Shown here in pieces: positions 1 through 9,058 of a stretch of 64,000 nucleotides of DNA. Source of the stretch: Magnetospirillum aberrantis SpK. Its GTDB lineage: Bacteria; Pseudomonadota; Alphaproteobacteria; Rhodospirillales; Magnetospirillaceae. The translations under genes were made by a program, and so were the position numbers. The stretch is from assembly GCF_011022235.1 (NCBI RefSeq), contig NZ_JAAIYP010000032.1, positions 49,959 to 113,958 of the forward strand. Direction: 5' to 3'. The stretch's first letter is position 1; each line of letters opens with the position of its first letter. The notes beneath the pieces were generated by a model. The model was not told where the DNA came from and searched no databases. It saw nothing but the letters and a program-made list of their open reading frames with translations.

Positions 1-387
1 CCACAACAGCGACAATTCCTCAGCCGCGCGGTCGGGTGCGATACGCAGCACTTGGCCCCGACAGGTGCCGCCCGGCATCAGGCCCATCATCAAACCGGGA
101 TGCCCCGGCGAGGCACGGCCGGCATGAATCCAAAAACAGAAGCGACGGTGATAGCCGGCAAGACGGGCATCGCGCCGTTCGACCGGATCGAACAGCGGGT
201 TCCACAGCAACGACCCATAGGCGAACACCCAGCAGGCGTCGTCAGGCGGGCGGACCGAAGCCAGAGATTGCGCCAGTTGCCGTTCATCCAGCAACAGATG
301 CCCCCAGCCCGATTGGGCGATCATCCGGTGCAGGTCGCCCCGTTCCAATCCCTGACGGGATACGCTTATTTCCTGTTCGTCTTTCAT
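1..387 (-). CDS. chaC: ChaC-like gamma-glutamylcyclotransferase (3' end outside window)
   Basis: The reverse strand opens with ATG at 387 and stays open to the window edge, giving 129 codons with the C-terminus missing. The segment WVFAYGSLLWNP is the family signature (the YGSL substrate loop), followed by a stretch matching the ChaC fold (GYHRRFCFW, then a glycine-rich GLMMGLMPGG). Known members break glutathione into 5-oxoproline and Cys-Gly in the cytoplasm. The catalytic glutamate should lie just past the window edge, so activity cannot be judged here. It is transcribed away from the MaoC gene side by side with it. Confidence 0.85.
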   Translation of the reverse strand, partial: MKDEQEISVSRQGLERGDLHRMIAQSGWGHLLLDERQLAQSLASVRPPDDACWVFAYGSLLWNPLFDPVERRDARLAGYHRRFCFWIHAGRASPGHPGLMMGLMPGGTCRGQVLRIAPDRAAEELSLLW

Positions 388-472
388 CCCTTCAAGTCTT
401 AGCCCAGGCATCGCGGACGGGCAAAGCGAAACGCCCTGCGCCGCCGGATCAGGCCCGCGGTGCGGAGGGATT

Positions 473-925
473 TCAATCCCCCCGTCCCCGCACCACCAAT
501 GGCGTGGTGAAGGTCTGAACCGTCTCTCCCAGGTGGTCCTGGGTTTCGACACGCATGCGCACGATGCCGTAGCCGGGCTTCGAACGCATGGCCCGCGTGT
601 CCACCACCTCGGCCCGGACCTTGAGCACGTCGCCGGGACGCACCGGACGGAACCATCGCAATTCCTCGACTCCGGCACCGATCATGCCGCCGGCGGGGCG
701 CAATTCTCCGGTCACCAACAGGCGCATGGTGATACAGGCGGTATGCCAACCGCTGGCGGCCAGTCCTTGAAAAAAGCTGTCCTCGGCCTCGACCTCGTCC
801 ACATGGAAGAATTGCGGGTCCCATTGCCCGGCGAATTCCTTGATGTTGTCCACGGTCACCGCATAGGAATCCGAGCCGAAAACCTGGCCCACCGCGAAAT
901 CTTCCAGATACCGCCTTGTCGTCAT
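473..925 (-). CDS. MaoC-family (R)-hydratase / dehydratase
   Basis: A 150-aa single hot-dog-domain protein. The start is set at ATG 925 because GAGGAA lies about 10 nt upstream; an in-frame start further out adds 23 residues that do not look like the family. Residues 34-43 (QWDPQFFHVD) match the hydratase-2 motif with the Asp-His pair at D36 and H41. Family members hydrate trans-2-enoyl-CoA or related acyl-CoAs in fatty-acid or polyester metabolism. The substrate cannot be told from sequence, and no acyl-CoA genes adjoin it. Confidence 0.85.
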   Translation of the reverse strand: MTTRRYLEDFAVGQVFGSDSYAVTVDNIKEFAGQWDPQFFHVDEVEAEDSFFQGLAASGWHTACITMRLLVTGELRPAGGMIGAGVEELRWFRPVRPGDVLKVRAEVVDTRAMRSKPGYGIVRMRVETQDHLGETVQTFTTPLVVRGRGD

Positions 926-1028
926 CTTCTTGGGTTCCTCTGCCTCGTTCGGTTGCGGGATGGATAAGCACAGCATGGATGCAGTACCATCCAAGAATGA
1001 ATTTTTCTAAATCGGGGGGATAGAAACC

Positions 1029-1793
1029 ATGCGGGTGGGAATTCTGGCGGCGGCCCTGGTGTTGACGGCCCCGGCGATCGCGGTCGCCCAAGGGTCGCTG
1101 CTCGACATGGGCAAGGCCGTCCTGCAACAGAAGGTGGGCGGCACCGGCGGCACGACGTCCTCGTCCAATTCCGGCGGGCTTGGTGCCGCGCTGTCCACCT
1201 CGGACATCGCTTCGGGCCTGAAAGAGGCGCTGCGCCAGGGTTCGGCGGCGGTGACCCAGCGCCTGGGCCAGGCCGATGGCTTCAACGCCGATCCCAAGGT
1301 GCACATCCCGCTTCCCGATAGCCTGCGATCCGTGCAGTCGGCACTCAAGATGACGGGAATGTCCGGTTTGGCCGACGACCTTGAACTCAAGCTCAACCGC
1401 GCGGCCGAAGCGGCGACCCCCAAGGCGAAGCAGATTTTCACCAGCGCGCTGGAGAAAATGACACTGGACGACGCCCGCGCCATCCTGAACGGCCCCAAGG
1501 ACAGCGCCACCCAATATTTCAAGAAGGCGATGACCCCCGACCTCAAGACCGCCTTCCGCCCGGTGATCGACAAGACGGTGGCCGAGGCCGGAGCGGTCAA
1601 GTCGTTCGAGACGCTGACCAGTTCGGCCAAGGGACTGCCCATGGTGGGCGACGCCCGTTCCATGCTGACCGACCACGTTCTTGACGGCGCGCTTTCCGGC
1701 ATCTTCGCCTATCTGGCCGAAGAGGAAGCGGCCATCCGCGACAATCCGGCCAAACGCGGCAGCGAATTGCTGCGCAAGGTTTTTGGAAACTGA
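1029..1793 (+). CDS. DUF4197 exported protein
   Basis: 254 aa. Residues 1-21 form a typical Sec signal peptide (MRVGILAAALVLTAPAIAVA) with cleavage expected after AVAQ, so the protein is probably periplasmic. The mature part is helical and fits the DUF4197 family, with the motif KSATQYFKK-like segment (DSATQYFKKAM) and a C-terminal LAEEEAAIRDNPAKR stretch typical of it. Function is unknown. It ends 19 nt before the AsmA-family gene and probably forms a two-gene envelope operon with it. Confidence 0.8.
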   Translation: MRVGILAAALVLTAPAIAVAQGSLLDMGKAVLQQKVGGTGGTTSSSNSGGLGAALSTSDIASGLKEALRQGSAAVTQRLGQADGFNADPKVHIPLPDSLRSVQSALKMTGMSGLADDLELKLNRAAEAATPKAKQIFTSALEKMTLDDARAILNGPKDSATQYFKKAMTPDLKTAFRPVIDKTVAEAGAVKSFETLTSSAKGLPMVGDARSMLTDHVLDGALSGIFAYLAEEEAAIRDNPAKRGSELLRKVFGN

Positions 1794-1812
1794 TCCAGGA
1801 GGAGAACGCCCC

Positions 1813-3783
1813 ATGAAGAAACTCGCAATCGTCCTGGGGGCGCTGGCCGTGCTGGTGGTCGCCGCCCTGGTGATCCTGCCCAGCCTGGTGCCGGCCGACA
1901 AGATCCGCGCCGAGGTGGTGTCCCAGGTCAAGGCGGCCACCGGCCGCGACCTGACCATCGATGGCAAGGTTGCGGTATCCGCCTTCCCGTCGTTGTCGGT
2001 TCAGGTCAACTCGGTGGCGTTGTCCAACCCGGCCGGGTTCCAGGGCAAGGAACTGGTGCGCCTGGGCGCGCTGGACCTCAAGCTCAAGCTGTTGCCCATC
2101 TTGTCGGGCAAGGTCGAGGTGGACAGCTTCGTCCTGGTCGACCCGGTCATCAGCCTGGAGGTCGACCGTCAAGGGCGCGGCAACTGGGTGTTCGAAACCG
2201 CCAAAAGCGAGGCCAAGTCGGCCGAAACCAAGACCGAGGGCAAATCCGCCGACAGTTCTGGCGGGGCAACCTTGTCCGACATCAGCCTGGGCGAAGTTCG
2301 CATCGACAACGGCAAGCTGACCTTCGTCGACGCCAAGGCCGGCACGCGCGAGGAAGTGGACGCCATCAACCTGGGCATCGAGCTCAAGAACCTGGACACC
2401 CCGCTCAAGGCCAAGGGCGGCTTGCGCTATCACGGCAAGGTGATCGACATCACCGCCGACCTGAGCAAGCCACGCGCCCTGATCGAGGGCGCGACGTCGC
2501 CGCTGGACCTGTCGGTCGCCGCCGACACGGTCAAACTGGCGCTCAAGGGCCAGGCCAGCCTGGGGGCCGTCGAAGGCGACCTGGATCTGACGGTTCCTTC
2601 GGTGCGGGGTCTGGTGCTGTGGGCCACCGGCAAGCCGCTCGACGCCCCCGGTTCCGGGCTGGAGACGTTCGCGGTCAAGGGTAAGCTTGCCGCCGGCGGC
2701 ACCAAGGTCGCGCTGTCACAGGCGGCCATCGCGCTGGACGCCATCAAGGCCACCGGCGACTTCGCCGTGGACACCGGCGGGGCGCGTCCCAGCCTCAAGG
2801 GCAAGCTGGACGTGGCGGCGCTCGACGTGAACCCCTATCTGCCGCCTGAACAACCGGCGACGGCCAAGAGCGGTGGCGGCGGTTCGGCCGGCGGCGGCGC
2901 GGCCGGAAAGTCCGACTGGAGCGATGAAACCATCGACGCCTCGGGCCTCAAGGCGGCGGATGTCGACTTCGCCCTCAGCCTGGGCTCGCTGACGGTCAAA
3001 AAGATCAAGGTCGGCAAGAGCGCGTTGCGGGTGGTGCTGGTGGGCGGCAAGATGACCGCCGATCTGTCACAGTTCGAACTCTATCAGGGAAGCGGCAAGG
3101 GTAAGGTCATGCTGGACGGCAGCCAGCCGGGAATCGGCCTGGACGCCACGTTCCAACTCAAGAATCTGGCGGCAGAGCCATTCCTGGCCGACGCCGCCGG
3201 TTTCGACCGTATCGCGGGCACCGGCGCTTTCGACATCCAGGTGGCGGGACGCGGCAAGAGCGAACGCGCCCTGGTTTCCAGCCTGAGCGGCAAGGGTGCC
3301 GTCACCTTCCTGAACGGCGCCATCAAGGGAATCAATCTGGCCGAGATGGTGCGCAATGTCGGTTCCGCCTTCACCACCGGCGGCGGCACGCAAAAGACCG
3401 ACTTCGCGGAACTGGGCGGCACCTTCACCATCACCAACGGCATCGTCACCAACAAGGATCTGGCGCTGAAGTCGCCGCTGTTGCGGGTCGAAGGCGCCGG
3501 CACGGTGGAATTGCCGCCGCGCACGGTGCATTACCGCGTCACCCCCAAGGCGGTCGCCAGCCTTGAAGGCCAGGGCGGCAAGTCCGACCTGGGCGGCGTC
3601 GCCGTGCCGGTGATCGTCGAGGGGCCGTGGGAGAACCTGAGTTTCCGCCCCGACCTTGAGGCGTTGGCCAAGGGCAAGGCGCAAGAGGCCCTGCAAGGCG
3701 CCATCGACAAGAAACTGGGCGGTTCGACCGGCGGCTCGAACATTCCGTTGCCGATCAATCCCGGCAGCCTGTTCGGGCGCTAA
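1813..3783 (+). CDS. AsmA-family inner-membrane/periplasmic protein
   Basis: 656 aa. The start ATG at 1813 is preceded by a strong AGGAGGAG (1797-1804). A single N-terminal signal anchor (about residues 4-24) leads into DKIRAEVVSQVKAATGRDL, the hallmark start of AsmA proteins. The C-terminal third (about 440-600) carries the AsmA_2 domain (GAFDIQVAGRGKSERALVSS onward, then SLSGKGAVTFLNGAIKGINL). A Gly/Ser-rich linker sits near residue 355. AsmA-like proteins are thought to bridge the envelope and move phospholipids. It is followed at once by a 14-bp terminator stem. Confidence 0.9.
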   Translation: MKKLAIVLGALAVLVVAALVILPSLVPADKIRAEVVSQVKAATGRDLTIDGKVAVSAFPSLSVQVNSVALSNPAGFQGKELVRLGALDLKLKLLPILSGKVEVDSFVLVDPVISLEVDRQGRGNWVFETAKSEAKSAETKTEGKSADSSGGATLSDISLGEVRIDNGKLTFVDAKAGTREEVDAINLGIELKNLDTPLKAKGGLRYHGKVIDITADLSKPRALIEGATSPLDLSVAADTVKLALKGQASLGAVEGDLDLTVPSVRGLVLWATGKPLDAPGSGLETFAVKGKLAAGGTKVALSQAAIALDAIKATGDFAVDTGGARPSLKGKLDVAALDVNPYLPPEQPATAKSGGGGSAGGGAAGKSDWSDETIDASGLKAADVDFALSLGSLTVKKIKVGKSALRVVLVGGKMTADLSQFELYQGSGKGKVMLDGSQPGIGLDATFQLKNLAAEPFLADAAGFDRIAGTGAFDIQVAGRGKSERALVSSLSGKGAVTFLNGAIKGINLAEMVRNVGSAFTTGGGTQKTDFAELGGTFTITNGIVTNKDLALKSPLLRVEGAGTVELPPRTVHYRVTPKAVASLEGQGGKSDLGGVAVPVIVEGPWENLSFRPDLEALAKGKAQEALQGAIDKKLGGSTGGSNIPLPINPGSLFGR

Positions 3784-3791
3784 TACCGCTG

Positions 3792-3822
3792 ACAAAGCCC
3801 TCGCCATAGGCGAGGGCTTTGT
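3792..3822. terminator. Hairpin terminator between convergent genes
   Basis: A perfect 14-bp stem (3792-3805 with 3809-3822) closes on a 3-nt loop. It sits 8 nt after the AsmA stop and before the convergent DUF779 gene. There is no long T-run outside the stem, but the stem ends in a T-rich arm on both strands, so it can serve either direction. Confidence 0.8.
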
Positions 3823-3830
3823 ACCTCCAG

Positions 3831-3881
3831 CTTATCCCACCACGGCCCTTATCCCACCACGGCCCTTATCCCACCACGGGT
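3831..3881. repeat. Three tandem 17-bp repeats over a stop codon
   Basis: The unit CTTATCCCACCACGGCC is present at 3831-3847 and 3848-3864, with a third copy from 3865 that diverges at its last bases. The third copy codes (reverse strand) for the C-terminal residues and the TAA stop of the DUF779 gene; the other two lie just downstream of that stop. Confidence 0.9.
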
Positions 3882-4246
3882 CGAACCACCGGGCGCACCT
3901 CTGGCAATTCGTCGGCGGTGAACACTCGCGAGCGGGTGGCGAAGCGCACGCCGTCGGCGGCCTCCAGCGAAAAGCTGTCGCCGCCCCCTTCCTCGATCAG
4001 GTCGATGGTGATCTCGCTGGACGCCCAGGCCTCGAACTGGGCGGCGCTGATATAGACCGGGCAATCCTCGACCTCGCCCAAAAGAACGTCGGAACCACCG
4101 ATTCGAAACTCGCCCTTGCGGAAGCACATGGGGGCGCTGCCTTCGCAGCAACCACCCGACTGGTGCAGCAACACCGGCCCGTGGCGGGCCACCAGCCCAC
4201 GCAGAACCTCGGCCGCCGCCGACGTGATGCGGACCCTTTCGATCAT
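3866..4246 (-). CDS. DUF779 protein, partner of aldehyde dehydrogenase
   Basis: 126 aa, cytoplasmic. It matches the DUF779 family: HQSGGCCEGSAPMCF near residue 29, then GSDVLLGEV and WASSEITIDLIEEGGG. The family is regularly encoded next to acetaldehyde/aldehyde dehydrogenases of the ExaC/AcoD type, as it is here, with the dehydrogenase 55 nt upstream on the same strand. The paired cysteines at CCEG suggest metal or redox chemistry, but this is inference. The last residues (RPVVRPVVG) come from the 17-bp tandem repeat at the stop. Confidence 0.85.
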   Translation of the reverse strand: MIERVRITSAAAEVLRGLVARHGPVLLHQSGGCCEGSAPMCFRKGEFRIGGSDVLLGEVEDCPVYISAAQFEAWASSEITIDLIEEGGGDSFSLEAADGVRFATRSRVFTADELPEVRPVVRPVVG

Positions 4247-4301
4247 GGTCGTTCCCTTCGCGGGCCGGCGGCGGATGCCGCCGGCCCGTCACGGTTCAGG
4301 C

Positions 4302-5822
4302 TCAGAAGAAGCCCAAGGCCTTGGGGCTGTAGCTGACCAACAGGTTCTTGGTCTGCTGGTAATGGTCCAGGATCATCTTGTGTGTCTCACGCCCGAAGCC
4401 CGATTGCTTGTAACCGCCAAAAGCGGCGTGGGCGGGATAGAGGTGGTAGCAATTGGTCCACACCCGGCCGGCCTTGATCTCGCGGCCGACCCGATAGGCG
4501 GTGGTGCCGTCGCGCGACCATACCCCGGCACCCAGGCCGTAAAGAGTATCGTTGCCGATGGCGATGGCTTCTTCCAACGTCCTGAAGGTGGTCACCGACA
4601 GTACGGGACCGAAAATTTCCTCTTGGAAGATCCGCATCTTGTTGTGGCCGACGAACACCGTCGGGCGGACATAGAAGCCGTTTTCCAAATCGCCGCCCAG
4701 ATGGGCGCGTTCGCCGCCGGTAGCCAGTTGCGCGCCTTCCTGACGGCCGACATCGATGTAGCCGAGAATCTTCTCGAGCTGGCCACGCGACGCCTGTGCC
4801 CCCATCATGGTGGCGGGATCAAGCGGGTGCCCCATCTTGATCGCCTCGACACGGGCGACGGCCTTTTCCATGAAGCGGTCGAAGATGGATTCGTGGATCA
4901 GCGCCCGCGACGGGCAGGTGCAGACCTCGCCCTTGTTGAAGGCGAACAGGGTGAACCCCTCGAGCGCCTTGTCCAGGAAGGCGTCCTCGCGGTCCATCAC
5001 GTCGGCCATGAAGATGTTGGGCGATTTGCCGCCCAGTTCCAGTGTCATGGGAATGATGGTTTCGGCCGCATACTGCATGATCTGGCGGCCGGTGGTGGTT
5101 TCGCCGGTAAAGGCGATCTTGGCGATACGCGGGTTGGCGGCCAGGGCCCGTCCCACCTCGGCACCGCTGCCGGTAACCACGTTGAGCACGCCGGGCGGCA
5201 GAATGTCGGCGATCAGATCCATGAACACCGCCAGACTGAACGGCGTGTCCGAAGCCGGCTTGATGATGACGCAATTGCCGGCGGCCAGGGCCGGGGCAAT
5301 CTTCCACGCCGCCATCAGGAACGGGAAGTTCCATGGGATGATCTGGCCGACCACCCCCAGGGGTTCCTTGAAATGATAGGCCACGGTGTCGTCGTCCAAT
5401 TCCGCCAAGGTTCCTTCCTCGGCACGGATGCAGGCGGCGAAATAACGGAAATGATCGGCCGCCAGCGGAATGTCGGCGGCACGGGTTTCACGGATCGGCT
5501 TGCCGTTGTCGATGGTTTCGACATGGGCAAGCAGTTCCAGGTTTTCGTCGATGCGGTCGGCGATCTTGTTCAACAGCCGGGCACGCTCGGCCGGCGCGGT
5601 GCGGCCCCAGGCGTCGCGGGCCTTGTGCGCGGCGTCAAGGGCCAGTTCGATGTCGGCCGCCGTGGATTTGGCAAGTTCACACAGCTTGGTTCCGTTGATC
5701 GGGCTGTTGTCGGTGAAGTAACGCCCCTCGGTCGGGGCCTTCCAGTCGCCACCGATGAAATTGTCGTAGCGGCTGCGCAAGCGTTGATCGTTGGGAAGAA
5801 TGGAGTCGATCTGGACGCCCAT
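4302..5822 (-). CDS. exaC: NAD-dependent (acet)aldehyde dehydrogenase, ExaC/AcoD type
   Basis: 506 aa. ATG at 5822 follows AGGAG at proper spacing; a longer in-frame start adds 30 unrelated residues. It has the full aldehyde dehydrogenase signature: catalytic C301 in [11 protein letters not shown] and general-base E262 in LELGGKSPN, plus the GxTxxG Rossmann loop FTGETTTG. The [12 protein letters not shown] form is that of the group that oxidises acetaldehyde in ethanol or acetoin metabolism and also chloroacetaldehyde. It is in an operon with DUF779. A 405-bp upstream gap probably carries its promoter. Confidence 0.88.
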   Translation of the reverse strand: MGVQIDSILPNDQRLRSRYDNFIGGDWKAPTEGRYFTDNSPINGTKLCELAKSTAADIELALDAAHKARDAWGRTAPAERARLLNKIADRIDENLELLAHVETIDNGKPIRETRAADIPLAADHFRYFAACIRAEEGTLAELDDDTVAYHFKEPLGVVGQIIPWNFPFLMAAWKIAPALAAGNCVIIKPASDTPFSLAVFMDLIADILPPGVLNVVTGSGAEVGRALAANPRIAKIAFTGETTTGRQIMQYAAETIIPMTLELGGKSPNIFMADVMDREDAFLDKALEGFTLFAFNKGEVCTCPSRALIHESIFDRFMEKAVARVEAIKMGHPLDPATMMGAQASRGQLEKILGYIDVGRQEGAQLATGGERAHLGGDLENGFYVRPTVFVGHNKMRIFQEEIFGPVLSVTTFRTLEEAIAIGNDTLYGLGAGVWSRDGTTAYRVGREIKAGRVWTNCYHLYPAHAAFGGYKQSGFGRETHKMILDHYQQTKNLLVSYSPKALGFF

Positions 5823-6227
5823 GATGTTCTCCTTTGTGCAAGGATTTTGCCGGGCGGGGGAAACATGTCCTCCAATTCTCACAGGATACCCTGAAAATTC
5901 TATTTCCGCCAATTAAACCAACAGCTTAGATACCCTCGACGAAGGTAAGACAGGCTTTTTTTGCCGCAAAAACGGCAGAGCTTGTGGCCCATTTCTTGCG
6001 TATCCCGCCAACCAGGGAGGACGGCACCGGCCGCAAGCCGGTGCACGTCGCGATCTTGTTGCGCCAGGCTTTGTCGATCAAGGATCGCAAGAGAGACTGA
6101 ATCGCATCTGCATTGCGTTCCCGACACGGCTGTCTCCTCATTTTCCCTGTGGCTATGACGCAAACGACCTGTTAGCCTGCCCGACATATGCGAGTGACTC
6201 TGACTTTCGATATCAAAGGGGCTTCCC
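5823..6227. promoter_or_regulatory. 405-bp divergent gap between exaC and feoA
   Basis: No convincing gene. It is more AT-rich than its surroundings near 5890-5960. Visible structure: two direct copies of GATACCCT at 5885-5892 and 5929-5936, 44 bp apart, and a hairpin with an 8-bp stem at 6024-6031/6037-6044. It must hold promoters for exaC (leftward) and feoA (rightward). I looked for a sigma-54 element for exaC and a Fur box for feoA and found neither in convincing form. Confidence 0.5.
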
Positions 6228-6461
6228 ATGGATATTTCCCTGACCACCATGAAACCCGGCGAAACCGCCAGGGTGACCGGCTTTGCCCGTGGCGAGCGCG
6301 GCTACCGCCAGCGCCTGTTGGCCATGGGATTGACGCCGGGTGCGGTGTTCTCGGTGACACGGGTCGCCCCCTTGGGTGACCCGGTGGAAATTTCGGTACG
6401 CAACTTCACCCTGACCTTGCGCAGGGAAGAAGCCGCAATCCTTAAGGCGGAAAGGATCTGA
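6228..6461 (+). CDS. feoA: Ferrous iron transport protein A
   Basis: 77 aa, the usual size for this SH3-like cytosolic protein. Family hallmarks are GERGYRQRLLAMGLTPGAVF and the C-terminal segment with EAAILK. FeoA binds FeoB and helps Fe(II) uptake across the inner membrane. It begins the feoABC cluster, 4 nt before feoB, and is the first gene of a long rightward series that runs into metal-binding and P-type ATPase genes. Confidence 0.93.
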   Translation: MDISLTTMKPGETARVTGFARGERGYRQRLLAMGLTPGAVFSVTRVAPLGDPVEISVRNFTLTLRREEAAILKAERI

Positions 6462-6465
6462 ACCC

Positions 6466-8832
6466 ATGGCCCATGCGATCGCCGTCGTCGGCAATCCCAA
6501 TTGCGGCAAGACCACTTTGTTCAACGCCCTGACCGGGGCCAACCAGCAAGTTGGCAACTGGCCCGGCGTCACCGTGGAAAAGAAGGTCGGCACCTTCCGC
6601 CATGACGGCGAGACCTTCGATCTGGTCGATCTTCCCGGCGTCTACATGATCGGCGGCATCTCCGCCGGTTCCGAGGATGAACGGGTGGCGCGGGACTACA
6701 TCCTGTCGGGCGAGCCCGAGGTGGTGGTCAACATCGTCGACGCCTACAACCTGGAACGGAACCTCTATCTCACCGCCCAGTTGCTTGAGATGCGGGTGCC
6801 CATGGTGGTGGCCATCAACATGATGGATCTGGCGGAAAAGACCGGCATCCATATCGACGTCGCCGCCCTGTCCAAGATTCTGGATTGCCCGGTGGTGCCG
6901 ATCGTCGCCAGCCGACGCAAGGGCGTCGCCGAGTTGCGTGCCGCCATCGCCGCCGCCGCCGCCAACCCCAAGGTCCCCGCCCATCAGCCCGAACACGCCG
7001 AGGCGGTCAACGCCGCCATCGACGTACTGGCCCCGGAACTGTCCGCCGCCGCCACCGCCGCCAAGGTTCCGGCGCGTTGGGCGGCGCTCAAGCTGATCGA
7101 AGGCGACAGCTTCGCCGACACATTGGCCGGAACCGGCCTGTCCCCGACGCTCGCCGCCCAGCGCGCCGCCATCGAGGAATCCTGTGGCGAGGAAGCCGAC
7201 ATCATCGTCGCCGACGGACGCTACAACTTCGTTTCGTCGGTGATGGCCGCGTGTTTCCACCAGCCGCGCAAGGTGTCGCTGGCCATGACCCGGCGCATCG
7301 ACAAGGTGGTGCTGAACCGCTGGCTTGGCGTGCCGGTGTTCCTGTTGGCCATGTACGTCATGTTCCTGTTCACCATCAACATCGGCGGCGCCTTCATCGA
7401 CTTCTTCGACCAGGCGGTGGGCGCCCTTCTGGTGGACGAGGTCGGCGTGCTGCTGGCCGCGGCCGGCGCGCCGGACTGGCTGACCGCACTGATCCAGGGA
7501 TTGGGCAGCGGCGTCCAGACCGTGTCCACCTTCATTCCGATCATCGCCTGCCTGTTCCTGTTCCTGTCGTTCCTGGAAGATTCCGGCTACATGGCCCGCG
7601 CAGCCTTCGTCATGGATCGTGCCATGCGAGCCATCGGCTTGCCGGGTAAGTCGTTCGTGCCGCTTATCGTCGGCTTTGGCTGCAACGTGCCGGCGATCAT
7701 GGCGACCCGCACCTTGGAAAGCCGCCGCGACCGCATCATGACCTCGATGATGGCGCCGTTCATGTCGTGCGGCGCGCGTCTGCCGGTGTTCGCCCTGTTC
7801 GCCGCCGCCTTCTTTCCGCAGAACGGCCAGAACGTGGTGTTCGGCCTGTACCTCCTGGGCCTGCTGTTCGCCGTGCTGACCGGTCTGGTGCTGAAGACCA
7901 CCCTGTTGCAGGGCGAGGCGTCGCATTTCGTCATGGAACTGCCGCCCTATCACCTGCCGACCGTGCGCACCGTGGTCTGGCAGGCTTGGCAGCGCTTGCG
8001 CGAATTCATCTTCCGGGCCGGCCAGATCATCGTGCCGATCGTCATGGTTCTCAGCTTCTTCAACGCCATGGGCACCGACGGCACCTTCGGCAAGGAAGAC
8101 AGCCGCGATTCCGTCCTGTCGGCGGCCAGCCAGACCATCACCCCCATCTTCCATCCCATCGGCCTGACCGACGAGAACTGGCCGGCGGCGGTGGGATTGT
8201 TCACCGGCATCTTCGCCAAGGAAGCGGTGGTCGGCACCCTGAACGCGCTGTACGCCCAGGCCAGCGCCGAAGACGCCGCCGCCGCGGCTGCGGCTGACGA
8301 AGCCAACGCGGGCGAAGGCGAAGCCGCCGCCGAGGAAGAAGAGGAAACCCTGGGGACCAAGCTGTTGGCCGCCGTGGCGACCATTCCCGAAAATCTGGCG
8401 GGTGTCGCCGATTCGCTGGGCGACCCCTTGGGCCTCAACGTCTCGTACACCGGCGACGCGGCGGAAGCCGCAGAGGAACTGGAGGTCGAGGACGGCGTGT
8501 TCGGCGCCATGGTCAGCCGCTTCGACGGCGCCGCCGGGGCGTTCGCCTACATGCTGCTGATCCTGCTCTACACCCCGTGCGTCGCCGCGCTGGGCGCCAT
8601 CCGGCACGAAGCGGGTCTGGCCTGGACGGCGTTCGCCACCGCCTGGACCACCTCGCTTGGCTATATCGCCGCCGTCAGCTTCTACCAGATTTCCATCTTC
8701 AGCCGCGATCCCGCCAGCGCCACCGCCTGGCTGTTGGGATGCGGGGTGGCGGTGCTGTCGGCTGTCGGCATCATGTGGGTGGCCGGACGCACGCAAAGCC
8801 GTCGTCTGGCCGCCACCATGCCGGCGGAATAA
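6466..8832 (+). CDS. feoB: Ferrous iron transporter FeoB
   Basis: 788 aa. The N-terminal G domain has G1 GNPNCGKT (9-16), G3 DLPG (55-58) and G4 NMMD (118-121). A helical spacer follows, then the membrane core with the two gate repeats, including GFGCNVPAIMATRTLESRRDR and a second Cys-containing helix near the C-terminus. FeoB moves Fe(II) into the cell in low-oxygen conditions. About residues 597-628 form an Ala/Glu-rich acidic insertion in a cytosolic loop after the motif GIFAKEAVVGTLNALY. Its partners feoA and feoC flank it. Confidence 0.95.
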   Translation: MAHAIAVVGNPNCGKTTLFNALTGANQQVGNWPGVTVEKKVGTFRHDGETFDLVDLPGVYMIGGISAGSEDERVARDYILSGEPEVVVNIVDAYNLERNLYLTAQLLEMRVPMVVAINMMDLAEKTGIHIDVAALSKILDCPVVPIVASRRKGVAELRAAIAAAAANPKVPAHQPEHAEAVNAAIDVLAPELSAAATAAKVPARWAALKLIEGDSFADTLAGTGLSPTLAAQRAAIEESCGEEADIIVADGRYNFVSSVMAACFHQPRKVSLAMTRRIDKVVLNRWLGVPVFLLAMYVMFLFTINIGGAFIDFFDQAVGALLVDEVGVLLAAAGAPDWLTALIQGLGSGVQTVSTFIPIIACLFLFLSFLEDSGYMARAAFVMDRAMRAIGLPGKSFVPLIVGFGCNVPAIMATRTLESRRDRIMTSMMAPFMSCGARLPVFALFAAAFFPQNGQNVVFGLYLLGLLFAVLTGLVLKTTLLQGEASHFVMELPPYHLPTVRTVVWQAWQRLREFIFRAGQIIVPIVMVLSFFNAMGTDGTFGKEDSRDSVLSAASQTITPIFHPIGLTDENWPAAVGLFTGIFAKEAVVGTLNALYAQASAEDAAAAAAADEANAGEGEAAAEEEEETLGTKLLAAVATIPENLAGVADSLGDPLGLNVSYTGDAAEAAEELEVEDGVFGAMVSRFDGAAGAFAYMLLILLYTPCVAALGAIRHEAGLAWTAFATAWTTSLGYIAAVSFYQISIFSRDPASATAWLLGCGVAVLSAVGIMWVAGRTQSRRLAATMPAE

Positions 8833-8842
8833 GGGAGGCACG

Positions 8843-9058
8843 ATGACTGCCAGCGAACTCAAGGCCTATCTGGCCGAACGGGGACAGGCCAGCCTGGGCG
8901 ACATCGCCATCCATTTCGGTTCGTCCCCCGACGCGGTGCGCCAAGCCGCCCAGCTTTGGGTCGGCAAGGGACGCTTGCGGGCGATCGAAGGCAGTGGCTG
9001 CAAGACCGGATGCAATTGTGGCCACAAACCCGAAACCGTCTACGAGTGGGTCGGCTGA
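8843..9058 (+). CDS. feoC: FeoC-like winged-helix protein
   Basis: 71 aa. ATG at 8843 has GGGAGG 6 nt upstream. The first 50 residues fit a small winged helix (SLGDIAIHFGSSPDAVRQAA). The tail carries a C-x3-C-x-C cluster (CKTGCNCGH), which in FeoC proteins binds an Fe-S cluster or Zn. FeoC is thought to regulate or stabilise FeoB. Its stop at 9058 abuts the next start at 9059, so translation is probably coupled to the HMA2 gene. Confidence 0.85.
   Translation: MTASELKAYLAERGQASLGDIAIHFGSSPDAVRQAAQLWVGKGRLRAIEGSGCKTGCNCGHKPETVYEWVG

Noticed and set aside
5823..6227. Sigma-54 promoter or Fur box in the exaC-feoA gap
   Set aside because: No GG-N10-GC pair with good flanks and no Fur-like hexamer array were found; only weak partial matches.
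6442..8862. 806-codon open frame antisense to feoB
   Set aside because: His/Gly/Asp/Gln-rich translation of the opposite strand. FeoB on the plus strand is unmistakable.
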